Assembly (NCBI GenBank): GCA_007280905.1
Contig: QYQM01000146.1
Coordinates: 1 to 45,813, forward strand
Direction: 5' to 3'
Source: Porphyromonadaceae bacterium
Lineage (GTDB): Bacteria > Bacteroidota > Bacteroidia > Bacteroidales > UBA12481
DNA length: 45,813 bases
This document shows positions 37,046 through 45,790 of the stretch, in pieces (the stretch's first letter is position 1; the number at the start of each line of letters is the position of its first letter). A program made the translations under genes and the position numbers. The notes under the pieces were generated by a model. It did not search any database, was not told the origin of the DNA, and saw nothing but the letters and a program-made list of their open reading frames with translations.

Positions 37046-37337
37046 ATTGAATTTGTTTTTTAACTTGATTTATGGTCATTAAAAAAGTCATAAACGAAAC
37101 ATTCGGTTGAGATTCAGCTTTTAATGGAGAGATAATAGCAAGGGCAGTCGTTAGCCAAGATGCTGTGTAAACCTTAATAATGCATCAGCTTATTACGGTT
37201 GGTAAAACGATGGCAGACCTAAAGACCGCCGGCTCCGCTGTGAAAGAACCGGGGGAAAAACATATCTCAATCCGGACCAACCAGATGAAAAACCAATCAT
37301 CTCCTTTCCACGTCCAAATGAGATAGACAAGATTTGT
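37046..37337. other. Intergenic region upstream of the enzyme operon
   Basis: No gene is supported. The promoter of the GH172-led operon should be here on the - strand, but no TAnnTTTG box is visible, which fits use of an ECF or other sigma factor. A + strand frame ends with PNEIDKICKKF inside the neighbouring terminator and may be a chance reading or a gene remnant. Confidence 0.35.
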
Positions 37338-37380
37338 AAAAAATTCTGATGCAGGAGGATTCTCCTGCATCAGAATTTTA
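37338..37380 (-). terminator. Strong terminator after susD
   Basis: TTCTGATGCAGGAG (37344-37357) and CTCCTGCATCAGAA (37362-37375) form a perfect 14-base stem with a GATT loop. It is flanked by A-run and T-run, so it can work in both directions. On the - strand it ends in a U-tract 13-50 bases after the susD stop. It separates susC/susD from the enzyme operon. Confidence 0.85.
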
Positions 37381-37392
37381 GTTACAGACAGA

Positions 37393-38790
37393 CTAACTTC
37401 CAGGATAGCCTGGATTTTGTACCAGGTTGGGATTGTTCAGCAAAGTAAAATTAGGTATCGGAAACAGCAGATCATCCGGACCAATGGTAATGGCCCCATT
37501 TTTTTCTTTCACAAAAAACGCATTCATAACTTCGATGGCCACTCCAAACCTTAAAAGATCATGCCAGCGATGATTCTCATAGGCTAATTCAACACGTCTT
37601 TCATGCAATAACTTTTGAGCAAAAGTTCCGGGTGTTGAGCTGCTTATATTTGCAAGACCCACTCTGCTTCTGACCTGGTTAATCAGATTATACGATTCGG
37701 AAGTTTCCCCAAGGCTTTCAGCAAGCAATAATAATACTTCCGAGTACCTCATGAGAGGTATGTTATTATTTGCATCACTAACGGGATTGGCAGCAGGATC
37801 TTTGTATTTTACACAATAATAAAGACCTACGTTGTCTTTTGCCATCGTCAAATCCCTTCTTGGATCACCTGCCTCAAAAGCATCAAAGAGATCCTGTGTT
37901 CCCTTATTGTAGCCCAGGCCGGGTTTAACATCCACCTGCATTGAGGTAAATATATAGATAAATGGGCAGGCATCAGTTGTGGATTTAAACTGAAGTTCAA
38001 ATACAACCTCTTTATTATTACCATTATTGGCCTCAAACACATCGGCATATTGAGGTAATAACTCATAACCATAGGTAAGGACCTTTCTCAGAGCAGCTTC
38101 AGCTTCACTTTTTTTACCTAAAGTCAAATATACCTTCCCAAGGTATCCGTTAGCAGCCCCCTTTGTGGCGCGGCCAATATATTTACCATCGATATAAGAG
38201 ACAGGAAGATTTGCCTCCGCAAATTGAAGGTCTGCTACAATTTGATCATAAACCTCTGAAACAGTGTTACGTGAGACATTTATTGCATCGCGATCCAAAG
38301 ATTTTGGAGTTTCAAGAACCAGGGGTACGCCACCATAGTTCCTGACCAGTTCAAAATAGGTAATGGCACGCAGAAATCTTAATTCACCTAAATACTGGTT
38401 CATCAATTCATCTGACATGGTAATTCCGACTGCTTTTTCGATAGCAACATTACAGGTATAAATGGCTTTGTAGCACTTATCCCAGGACCACATGTACCAT
38501 TCTTTACCGGTGTCTTTAGTAAAATTATCGACTTCATCAGTCAGATTCGAATAACCCGTATTATCCGACCGCTGTTCATCCAGTAGATGCTGGCTGCAAA
38601 AGTCATTTGAAAATATATATTTTTGATACTTATAAGCAGCAATTACTGCATTATCAAGGTCTGCGGGTGTCTTATAGAAATCCTCGGTGTTCGCCTGTGA
38701 AACAGGTGCAAGGCTTAAGAATTTCTCACAACTACTAAGTATCCCAAGAAGAATAACAGTAGTTAATATAGTCTGAAATATTCTTTTCAT
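37393..38790 (-). CDS. SusD-family glycan-binding lipoprotein
   Basis: This 465-residue outer-membrane lipoprotein (lipobox LSSC) is of the SusD/RagB family: KFLSLAPVSQANTEDFYKT, YLGELRFLRAITYFELVRNYGGVP (TPR-like helices), GYLGKVYLTLGK, YSEVLLLLAE and LLHERRVELAYENHRWHDLLRFG, with an LFPIPNFTLLNNPNL tail. It caps the SusC pore and binds the glycan. It starts 11 bases after the susC stop, as usual. The fold is certain. The ligand is not. Confidence 0.95.
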   Translation of the reverse strand: MKRIFQTILTTVILLGILSSCEKFLSLAPVSQANTEDFYKTPADLDNAVIAAYKYQKYIFSNDFCSQHLLDEQRSDNTGYSNLTDEVDNFTKDTGKEWYMWSWDKCYKAIYTCNVAIEKAVGITMSDELMNQYLGELRFLRAITYFELVRNYGGVPLVLETPKSLDRDAINVSRNTVSEVYDQIVADLQFAEANLPVSYIDGKYIGRATKGAANGYLGKVYLTLGKKSEAEAALRKVLTYGYELLPQYADVFEANNGNNKEVVFELQFKSTTDACPFIYIFTSMQVDVKPGLGYNKGTQDLFDAFEAGDPRRDLTMAKDNVGLYYCVKYKDPAANPVSDANNNIPLMRYSEVLLLLAESLGETSESYNLINQVRSRVGLANISSSTPGTFAQKLLHERRVELAYENHRWHDLLRFGVAIEVMNAFFVKEKNGAITIGPDDLLFPIPNFTLLNNPNLVQNPGYPGS

Positions 38791-38801
38791 GATTAGCGTT
38801 A

Positions 38802-41800
38802 TTAAAAGGTAACATTTAATCCAAGGGAAATGGTTCTGGGCAGAGGATATCCGCCTCCTAAAGTAAATCCGCCCAATGTAGCGCTCTGTGCATTATTCTT
38901 AACCTGTGGATTATATCCGTTAAAAGTATCCCATGTTGCCAGATTCTCAATTGATATGAAAGCTCTTAATCCAGACATCACAGAAGTGTTTTTCAATGGA
39001 AGGGTATAACCCAATGTTATATTGGCAATTCTAATAAAATCCGTTTTTTGAACCAAACGATCATCAGGCAATCCACCTAATCCAAAAGTAAGTCGCGGGG
39101 TCATTCCATCTCCCGGCTGAGAGTCGGAGATATATCGGTTGTCAAGCCATGATCTCCAGATATTGTTTCCTCCACCACCCCACATGCCTTGTCCTAAAAG
39201 GTCAGTGGACCTTCCTCCGGTTTGCCCGTGGATAAATACAGTCAGGTCGAAGTTTTTAAAAGTAAACATATTGGTTAATCCAAAACTCATTTTCGAGTTT
39301 GAATTGCCAATGTTAATACCATCCGGACCGTTAAAGTTACTGATAACGCCATCTTTGTTTACATCCTCATACTTCACATCCCCGGCCAGTTCTCCAGGGA
39401 AAACGGCTACACCGGCATCGATATCAGCCTGCGTCAATATCCCGATCACATGTAATCCATTGGATGCTCCGATCTCATAACCAACTGCAGTTATTCTGGT
39501 TCCGTAAAAATCATAAATCGGATCTCCGTTGGGCCCGAGTTTCAGGACCTTATTATCATTATAGGATATATTAAAGTTGGTACTCCAGCCGAATGCCCCG
39601 GTAATATTTTTGGTAAACAGCGAAAACTCATACCCGCGGTTCTGTACTTCTCCGATATTTTGCAATGAAGTTGAAAAACCAGTTGTAGTAGGCAAATTTA
39701 CACGCAACAAAAGGTCTGATGTATGGTTATTATAAAAATCGAATATAAAGGTTATTCTGTCTTTAAATAATCCAAGATCAAGTCCAATGTCGAATTGTTT
39801 CGATGATTCCCAGGAAAGCCCGGGATTACTCAGGGTTGAGGGATATATCCCGGAATAATTGGTCCCGGAGCCGAGACCGAAGGTTTGGTTGGTTATCCCA
39901 ACCAGTCCGATGGCAGAGTAATTCCCGATATCATTGTTACCAGTCTTACCATAACTCGCCCTGATTTTAAGATCGCTGATCGCCTTAACATTCTTCATGA
40001 ATGATTCCTGAGAAACTCTCCATGCAGCAGCAATTGAAGGGAAGGTACCATAGCGGACATTGGCTCCAAACCTTGAGCTTCCATCTCTTCTCAGGGTAGC
40101 GGTTAACAGGTATTTATCAGAAAATGAATAATTTGCCCTTATCAGGTAGGACAACATTGACCACTCGCTCACATTACTGTTGCCGCTTGTGATAGTTGCA
40201 GCGTTCAGAGTATGAACCAGGTTATTTGGGTATTTATTTGAATACAAATAATTACTGGTTGCTTGGTCCTTTTGTGCCGTAAAACCTGCCGTAACATCAA
40301 TTTTATGTAAATCAAAAGTTTTGGCATAGGTAAGGAATGTCTCTGATAACCAATTCAACCCATTACCATATGAAGATGAGCCATCAGCATAGGTTGGAGG
40401 GGGAGCGAAAGGCCGCCAGCAGGTAGAAGGCAAAAAATACTGGGTGTCATTGTTATTGATTACCGTCCCAATGGAGGTTTTCAGATTAAGCCCTTCCAAA
40501 ATGGAAAGATCCAGGTAGCTATTCAGCATATTTGTAAAGCTGGTGCTTTTGTTTTCATATTCATTGGCCAGCTGTACCGGATTGCCGCCCAGTGCCATTA
40601 AACCGGGTTTACCATATGTAGCACCATAAGTGCCGTCAGCATTGTAAACAGGAATAATAGGCGGCATGAATAAAGCCGTTCCAATTACTGAAGAGAAAAC
40701 ATCACCGCGACCAGTGACCGTATTCCTTAGTTTTGAGAACGATGGACTTATGTTAATACCTGCTTTAAGCCTGTTTTTAATTAAGTCGGACTCCAATCGC
40801 AGCCGGGCTGTCAATCTTGAATAATTACTTCCGATGATCACTCCATTATCGCCTGAATACCCCATGGAATAGAAGTAGCGTGTTCTTTCATTTCCCCCCC
40901 GGACACTTACTGAGTAATTTTGAACAGAGGCAGGTTCCATAATAGCATCTTGCCAATTAGTATCAATACTTTTATCCCGGTTTTTTACGGCATCAGGAAC
41001 CTGGTATTCCAATGGCCTGTTTGCCATAGGAACTGAAGGATCATTACCGGCGCGCACCCACTGTTCATCTCTGAGAATACCCATATAATCTGCATATTCC
41101 TGAGCATTCAAAAGATCATAATAATCTCTCCTTGCAACCTTGGCAAAACCATAGGAGGTTTCAAACGAGATCACGGGAGCCTGGTTTGCACCTGACTTCG
41201 TTGTAATAATGACAACACCATTGGCACCCCTTGACCCGTAAATGGCCGTTGAAGAAGCATCTTTTAAAACGGTAATGGACTCAATATCTGAAGGAAGAAT
41301 CTGGTTAGCTTCTCTTTGACCAACAGGGAATCCATCAATTACATATAAGGGTTCATTTCCTGCAGAAATAGATCCCGTTCCACGAATCCGAATGGAAGTT
41401 ACTGAGCCTGGTGTAGCATCATTAACTTCTACTTTTACTCCGGCCATTTGCCCCATAAGAGCTTGGTTCACAGTGGTTACTTTTCTATCTTTAATCGCAA
41501 GTTTTGAAATTGAAGCCACTGATCCGGTAAGATCAGTTTTTTTGACAGTACCATAACCAACGACAAGAACCTCTTCCAGGCCGATAGATGACACAACCAT
41601 CGTTACATCAATCTGTGTCAGATCCCCGATAAGTATTTCCCTGGTTTCCATTCCTATAAAAGAGAATGTGAGGCTCCTGGTTCCCTGAGGAACATCGATG
41701 CTGTATTTACCAGCTATGTTGGTGGAAGTGCCCTGATTCGTTCCGGTAATAAAAACATTGACTCCCGGCAACGGAGCTCCATTTCTGTCAGTAACTGTTC

Positions 41801-42206
41801 CGGTGATCATCCGTAGCTGAGAATCGGACTGTTTGGTCAGATATTCCGGGGCCAGGATTATCTTGCGGTCAATGATTGTATACATAACCTCAGTGCCGCC
41901 AAATAACTGCTCCAATACCACACCAATTAATTGGTTTTTGGCATCGATGCTGACTTTTCGGTTGGTGTCGAGCAACTTTTCATTATACAAAAAGAAAAAT
42001 TCACTTTCATCCTCAATTTTGTCAAGGACCCTCACAAGTTCAGTATCCGAAAAATTGATGGAAAGCCTCGTTTTCTGAGAATAAGTGTCGTTAGCGTGTG
42101 CTTGCACTATTCCAAGGATCAGGAGAATGATAGCAAAACGCATGATTAGTAGAATTTTCTTCAGTGAACGATATGACAACTCCCTGAACGGTTTGTAAAT
42201 TTTCAT
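38802..42206 (-). CDS. SusC-family TonB-dependent transporter with STN signalling domain
   Basis: This 1134-residue outer-membrane transporter has a signal peptide ending near QAHAND and an STN domain (about 47-121: SINFSDTELVRVLDKIE, IIDRKIILAPE). A carboxypeptidase-regulatory-like domain follows (about 132-210: MITGTVTDRNGAPLPGVNV), then a TonB-box/plug (EEVLVVGYGTVKKTDLTGS, IRGTGSISAGNEPLYVIDGFP, ILKDASSTAIYGSRGANG-type) and a 22-strand barrel ending in SLGLNVTF. The STN domain marks it as a sensor that passes the substrate signal to FecR, encoded immediately upstream. It forms a pair with SusD. Confidence 0.95.
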   Translation of the reverse strand: MKIYKPFRELSYRSLKKILLIMRFAIILLILGIVQAHANDTYSQKTRLSINFSDTELVRVLDKIEDESEFFFLYNEKLLDTNRKVSIDAKNQLIGVVLEQLFGGTEVMYTIIDRKIILAPEYLTKQSDSQLRMITGTVTDRNGAPLPGVNVFITGTNQGTSTNIAGKYSIDVPQGTRSLTFSFIGMETREILIGDLTQIDVTMVVSSIGLEEVLVVGYGTVKKTDLTGSVASISKLAIKDRKVTTVNQALMGQMAGVKVEVNDATPGSVTSIRIRGTGSISAGNEPLYVIDGFPVGQREANQILPSDIESITVLKDASSTAIYGSRGANGVVIITTKSGANQAPVISFETSYGFAKVARRDYYDLLNAQEYADYMGILRDEQWVRAGNDPSVPMANRPLEYQVPDAVKNRDKSIDTNWQDAIMEPASVQNYSVSVRGGNERTRYFYSMGYSGDNGVIIGSNYSRLTARLRLESDLIKNRLKAGINISPSFSKLRNTVTGRGDVFSSVIGTALFMPPIIPVYNADGTYGATYGKPGLMALGGNPVQLANEYENKSTSFTNMLNSYLDLSILEGLNLKTSIGTVINNNDTQYFLPSTCWRPFAPPPTYADGSSSYGNGLNWLSETFLTYAKTFDLHKIDVTAGFTAQKDQATSNYLYSNKYPNNLVHTLNAATITSGNSNVSEWSMLSYLIRANYSFSDKYLLTATLRRDGSSRFGANVRYGTFPSIAAAWRVSQESFMKNVKAISDLKIRASYGKTGNNDIGNYSAIGLVGITNQTFGLGSGTNYSGIYPSTLSNPGLSWESSKQFDIGLDLGLFKDRITFIFDFYNNHTSDLLLRVNLPTTTGFSTSLQNIGEVQNRGYEFSLFTKNITGAFGWSTNFNISYNDNKVLKLGPNGDPIYDFYGTRITAVGYEIGASNGLHVIGILTQADIDAGVAVFPGELAGDVKYEDVNKDGVISNFNGPDGINIGNSNSKMSFGLTNMFTFKNFDLTVFIHGQTGGRSTDLLGQGMWGGGGNNIWRSWLDNRYISDSQPGDGMTPRLTFGLGGLPDDRLVQKTDFIRIANITLGYTLPLKNTSVMSGLRAFISIENLATWDTFNGYNPQVKNNAQSATLGGFTLGGGYPLPRTISLGLNVTF

Positions 42207-42253
42207 AGTTTTACAATGTTTTTAGTTTAAAAAATATCAATAGGATGTTTTTT

Positions 42254-42284
42254 AAGGAAATCGTTCCCGCGATTTCCTTTTTTT
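42254..42284 (+). terminator. Perfect hairpin with T-run between fecR and susC
   Basis: AAGGAAATCG (42254-42263) pairs perfectly with CGATTTCCTT (42270-42279), followed by seven T on the + strand (42278-42284). As a terminator it faces the + strand, against the direction of fecR and susC. On the - strand it would be a leader hairpin in the susC mRNA. No + strand gene ends here. Confidence 0.5.
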
Positions 42285-42342
42285 ATCCATCATTCTAAGG
42301 ACCATGTATTGTTTTCATAGCTGGGGTTTTAAAAAGTTAGTA

Positions 42343-43386
42343 TTATCGTTTTTTGAGATAAATAGTTACTTTTTCTTTTTCGTAGGTGCCATCCGGCAGG
42401 AGTTTGCGCGGCGTGATTTTATATCTGATAGGAGAAGTCAGGGATAATAGCCGGAACACCTCTTCAAGTTTGTCGTCTTCAAAAGTTCCCCGGAAGGAAT
42501 ATTTCTCAAGCTCTTTGTCAGCCAGCACCACCTTTACATTATACCATCGTTCTATACGCCTGGCGACTTCACCCATTGGATCGTTATTGAATACCATCCT
42601 GCCCTTAGTCCAGCCAATGTACTTTGACGGATCGGCAACCGTTTTGCTGATTTTACTGCTCCTGAAAACCAATCTTTCCGATGGGAGCATAGTCACCGTT
42701 CTATCACCGGTCTTATCAAGGAAATCTACTTTACCTTCCTGAAGTACAACCTCGACATAACTCTCTTCTGGATAAGCCATCACATTGAATCTGGTGCCCA
42801 GTACTTTGACTGTTGAACTACCGGTATTAATTTCAAAGGGGTGTTCTTCATCCTTCATCACGTCAAACCAGGCTTCGCCCTCAAGGCTTACCTGCCGTTT
42901 TTTGTTAAATGGCAGTGAGTAGGTAAGTTTTGAATTGCTGTTGAGCATACCGGAAGTACCATCCGGCAAAAGGAAAGAAACCCGTGCACCCTTGGGCGAG
43001 AATATTGTGGAGCTGACTTGCTGGCTGGCGGTTGTCTCACCTTTCTGAGCAAGGTAACTGTAAACCAGGCCTCCTGCAATCATCAACGGTAACAGCAAAA
43101 TGGCGGCAGCCTTCATGTAGATCCTGATGAAACGCCGCAAACCGGTCTGCTTTTTCCGATACTCCATTTTCCTGATCATATGGTGAACACGGTCGAGCAG
43201 ATAGCTGAGATTAACTTCGGATGTTGAGGGATCACTAATAAAAGAATTCCAGTCTTTTTCAAGCAAGTGCCGAAGAGTATTGTTATCTTCTCCGTTTAAA
43301 AACAGAGACTCCACCCAGGCTTTTTCGCTGTCATCGCTTACTCCGTTGACATAGCGTTCTATCTTATCTAAATCGTTTTCTTTCAA
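42343..43386 (-). CDS. FecR-family anti-sigma factor
   Basis: This 347-residue inner-membrane protein has a cytosolic sigma-binding N-terminus (about 1-85), one transmembrane helix (about 91-112: AAAILLLPLMIAGGLVYSY) and a periplasmic FecR domain (GARVSFLLPDGTSGMLNSNSK split by SLEGEAWFDV and HPFEINTG, then VKVLGTRFNVMAYPEE). The DUF4974 C-terminus (FRGTFEDDKLEEVFRLLSLTS) meets the SusC STN domain. It holds the ECF sigma until SusC signals. No ATG is available in frame: the coding frame opens with TTG at 43386, after an AT-rich leader. A partial second copy lies at 44713-45099. Confidence 0.92.
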   Translation of the reverse strand: MKENDLDKIERYVNGVSDDSEKAWVESLFLNGEDNNTLRHLLEKDWNSFISDPSTSEVNLSYLLDRVHHMIRKMEYRKKQTGLRRFIRIYMKAAAILLLPLMIAGGLVYSYLAQKGETTASQQVSSTIFSPKGARVSFLLPDGTSGMLNSNSKLTYSLPFNKKRQVSLEGEAWFDVMKDEEHPFEINTGSSTVKVLGTRFNVMAYPEESYVEVVLQEGKVDFLDKTGDRTVTMLPSERLVFRSSKISKTVADPSKYIGWTKGRMVFNNDPMGEVARRIERWYNVKVVLADKELEKYSFRGTFEDDKLEEVFRLLSLTSPIRYKITPRKLLPDGTYEKEKVTIYLKKR

Positions 43387-43467
43387 AATTTCAATTTTTA
43401 ATTTTTACCGGGGAAAGTTCTTTCCCATCAGTATATGTTATACCCACAAGTAAAGTGAATCTCATAT
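43351..43467. repeat. 117-base direct repeat, copy 1 (fecR start and leader)
   Basis: It covers the first 12 codons of fecR and about 80 bases of leader, including a perfect hairpin GGGAAAG-TT-CTTTCCC (43411-43426). Copy 2 is at 45064-45180 with 115 of 117 bases identical. The flanking coding DNA of the two copies is clearly more diverged, so the repeat was conserved or recently converted. Confidence 0.8.
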
Positions 43468-43523
43468 CGAAAGTGCATTTTTTTCAATGCTTGTTAACTG
43501 CACCTTGCAGATGATTTTTTAGC

Positions 43524-44108
43524 TCAAAGGAAAAACAGCGAAAAAAACAGCAGTACTGGTAAGCTTTCATTGTTCAACCGGCTTCGGATAAATTTCAAGG
43601 CTTCTGATATATAATTATCAACGGTTCCGGGGGAAAGACCAACTTCTTTAGCAATTTCTTTGGATGATTTACCTTCCTGCCGGCTTTTCAGAAAGATGGT
43701 TTTTTGTCGTTCGGGGAGTTTATCAACGATTTGTTGCACCCGGTCCAGAACTGACTGGTAGTCTATACCGTCTTCTATTTCATTGAAAGACTGAGAATTT
43801 TCATACAGGGTGTCGTTGATGAATTTTTGCTGGTAATTCCTTTTTCGGAAAAGTTTGCAAATTTCGTTGTACGAAATGGTAAAAAGATATGATTTGAACG
43901 ATGATTCTTTTTTTAGGTTCTTATAGTTTTCCCACAACTTTAAAAAAACCGACTGGACGAGTTCTTCGGCTTCGGCTGTTGATCTGCAGTATTTTAAACC
44001 GAAGGCGTAGAGTTTCCCTGAATATTTGTCATATATCAGGTCAAATGCTTCTACATCGCCTTTTTGCAATCTTTCAACCAATGCATTATCGTCAGGAAAC
44101 ACTTTCAT
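43524..44108 (-). CDS. ECF sigma factor of the FecI/PUL type
   Basis: This 194-residue RNA polymerase sigma factor has region 2 (about 10-80: AFDLIYDKYSGKLYAFGLKY, AEELVQSVFLKLWENY) and region 4 (about 125-180: LPERQKTIFLKSRQEGKSSKEIAKEVGLS, the HTH). It ends with a hydrophobic LPVLLFFSLFFL tail, which is common in Bacteroidota PUL sigma factors and may touch the membrane or FecR. An AAAGGAAA site lies 6 bases before the ATG, unusually good for this window. With FecR and STN-SusC it forms a trans-envelope switch that should turn on the PUL when the glycan arrives. Confidence 0.95.
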   Translation of the reverse strand: MKVFPDDNALVERLQKGDVEAFDLIYDKYSGKLYAFGLKYCRSTAEAEELVQSVFLKLWENYKNLKKESSFKSYLFTISYNEICKLFRKRNYQQKFINDTLYENSQSFNEIEDGIDYQSVLDRVQQIVDKLPERQKTIFLKSRQEGKSSKEIAKEVGLSPGTVDNYISEALKFIRSRLNNESLPVLLFFSLFFL

Positions 44109-44245
44109 AAAAATTTCCTTTAACCTAACCTTTATAATTCATAAACCGAAAATACCAAATCCGGACATTTTTTAGCTATTCATTCTAGGAATTTTCATAC
44201 TGAGGTGACCAATTTTTCTTCTTCTTGGATTGGGAACACGGCTTA

Positions 44246-44551
44246 CTACCTGTTTTTCAGACTTATTTTGTGGAAAAAAACTGCATTTCCGCCAGTAATA
44301 ATCATGTTTTTCCCCGTCATATACTTCATATGTGTTAGATTTCTAAAACGAGCATGGGTTTGTCTACCTACTTGTCTACGCACCAGTCCATCAGCTCTTT
44401 GCTGTGCCCTGTGAGTATCACTGTTGGTATCATCGCAATCGATGATTATTACAGGTAGTACAGATCGATAGGATTCAACAAACTTATCGTCAAAGACGTC
44501 CGCAATAGTACCCAATGGCAATGGGATTCCCTGGTAAGGTGCAGATTTCAT
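44246..44551 (-). pseudogene. IS1380-like transposase fragment
   Basis: A 101-codon frame contains IIIDCDDTNSDTHRAQQ, close to the first catalytic-aspartate block of IS1380-family transposases (IDCDDTNSDTxGxQ). The sequence before it, ADVFDDKFVESYRS, also fits that family. After AQQ the reading loses resemblance, so only a scrap remains, without ends or later catalytic motifs. Confidence 0.45.
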
Positions 44552-44651
44552 AAGTAAAGTTGAGTCTCTTTCGCAAATATTTCTTCTGAAAGCTAAGGTT
44601 GTCGATCTGCAATCGGGGGAAACAAAAAGTATGAAGATTAATAAAGCATAA

Positions 44652-44682
44652 AAAAAGCCCCACCAGTACAGCGGGGCTTTTT
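44652..44682 (-). terminator. Bidirectional hairpin terminator
   Basis: AAAAAGCCCC (44652-44661) pairs with GGGGCTTTTT (44673-44682). The A-run on the left is 7 long, so the U-tract is stronger on the - strand, where it ends transcription from the partial fecR. To the right, ACTAAACCT before an ATGAAAAAA at 44701 looks like the leader of a + strand gene that stops after eight codons. Confidence 0.7.
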
Positions 44683-44712
44683 AACCAAATACTAAACCTA
44701 TGAAAAAAGAAC

Positions 44713-45099
44713 CTATAAAGTCTTAACCCTTATTCCCAGAAACTCCACTTTGCCTTGCTGAAGTACTACCTCGACATAATTTTCAGCCGGGTATGCGCTT
44801 ACGTTGAAGCTGTTGAGCATACCGGTAGTATCATCGGGCAGATTGAAGGAAACCCTTGCACCCAGAGGGGCGATGATCGTGGAACGGACCTGCTGGTCGG
44901 TTGTTGTTTTACTATGATAGCCCGGATAACTGTAAACCAAGCCTCCTGCTATCATCAACGGTAACAGCAAAATGGCGGCAGCCTTCATGCAGATCCTGGT
45001 GAAACGCCGCAATACGCTTTGCCTTTTCTCATGCTCCTTTTTCCAGATCATATGGTGAACACGATAGCGTTCTATCTTATCTAAATCGTTTTCTTTCAA
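44713..45099 (-). pseudogene. Shrunken fecR copy
   Basis: This 128-residue frame matches the intact FecR in blocks: MKENDLDKIERY, then RVHHMI after a gap of about 54 residues, the transmembrane stretch AAAILLLPLMIAGGLVYSY, GARVSFNLPDDTTGMLNS, then FNVSAYPAENYVEVVLQQ after a gap of about 50 residues. The end is lost after KVEFLG. Both gaps are in frame. It starts with the same TTG and nearly identical leader as the intact gene. It keeps the membrane anchor but has lost most of the sigma-binding and signalling parts, so it is probably dead. It is followed by a terminator. Confidence 0.7.
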
Positions 45100-45180
45100 A
45101 ATTTCAATTTTTAATTCTTACCGGGGAAAGTTCTTTCCCATCAGTATATGTTATACCCACAAGTGAAGTGAATCTCATAT
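45064..45180. repeat. 117-base direct repeat, copy 2
   Basis: This is the partner of 43351-43467, differing at two bases. It includes the same hairpin (45124-45139) and covers the leader and first codons of the shrunken fecR copy. Confidence 0.8.
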
Positions 45181-45538
45181 AAAAAGTTCACTTATTTTCT
45201 TCGGTACAAGGGAGGAAGTTGAGACCGAAACTTTGCGGCTCATCAGATCAGGGGAAAAGGGAGGTCTGATATTATCCCTCCCATTCAGTTGAAAGTGATA
45301 CTTCCCTGGAGAATATACTCGCTTTCGTCCGGATTGCCCGTAATCAGCACAGATATACCCGGCTGAACCGGCACAAAACAGCCTCCAGCCAATGGAGCAG
45401 AAAATCGTTGTTAACCAGATTGAAATTATCCAATGGCTGATGTCAGAAATTTCTCAAGGCCAAATTCCATTATAGTCTCTCAATATGGAGCTTATGGCCC
45501 AAAAAAAATAACCTTCTAAAAGAAGTTAAATAAAAGAT
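45181..45538. other. Right-edge stretch with a possible gene remnant
   Basis: No intact gene is seen. On the - strand 45410-45285 gives a 41-residue open tail (PLAGGCFVPVQPG, LITGNPDESEYILQG) preceded by a stop, which reads like the C-terminus of a lost protein. The rest shows no assignable feature. Confidence 0.3.
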
Positions 45539-45790
45539 ATGTTGGCACGATGTAAGCTGGCTTTTACCCGGACTTTGATTTTAGAGCTCACATTGACCCT
45601 TTCGATTGACAAGTATGTCAAAATGCATTTAAAGAGCAATCCCTCTGACAATGAAAAAGATGTAAGGGAGAGGGTTATCCGGAAGATGATTACGAGATTG
45701 ATCAAGCCTTGCCGAAAAGTTAAATTGGACATAGGCGAAAACAACATCGGAAATTACAATGTAACTCGCAAAAATGAATCCGATCAATAA
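45539..45790 (+). CDS. Small hypothetical protein
   Basis: This 83-residue open frame has a mixed hydrophobic N-terminal half (RTLILELTLTLSIDKYV) and a charged second half (DNEKDVRERVIRKMITRLIKP). No family is recognised, no Shine-Dalgarno or promoter box is clear, and no neighbour supports it. It could be a chance frame or a remnant in this debris-rich edge. Confidence 0.25.
   Translation: MLARCKLAFTRTLILELTLTLSIDKYVKMHLKSNPSDNEKDVRERVIRKMITRLIKPCRKVKLDIGENNIGNYNVTRKNESDQ

Noticed and set aside
37185-37370. - strand 61-codon frame after susD
   Set aside because: It starts inside the strong susD terminator and its sequence is unlike any domain.
44205-44414. + strand hydrophobic 69-codon frame
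   Set aside because: It is the opposite-strand shadow of the IS1380-like fragment, whose DDT-containing block gives a better explanation.
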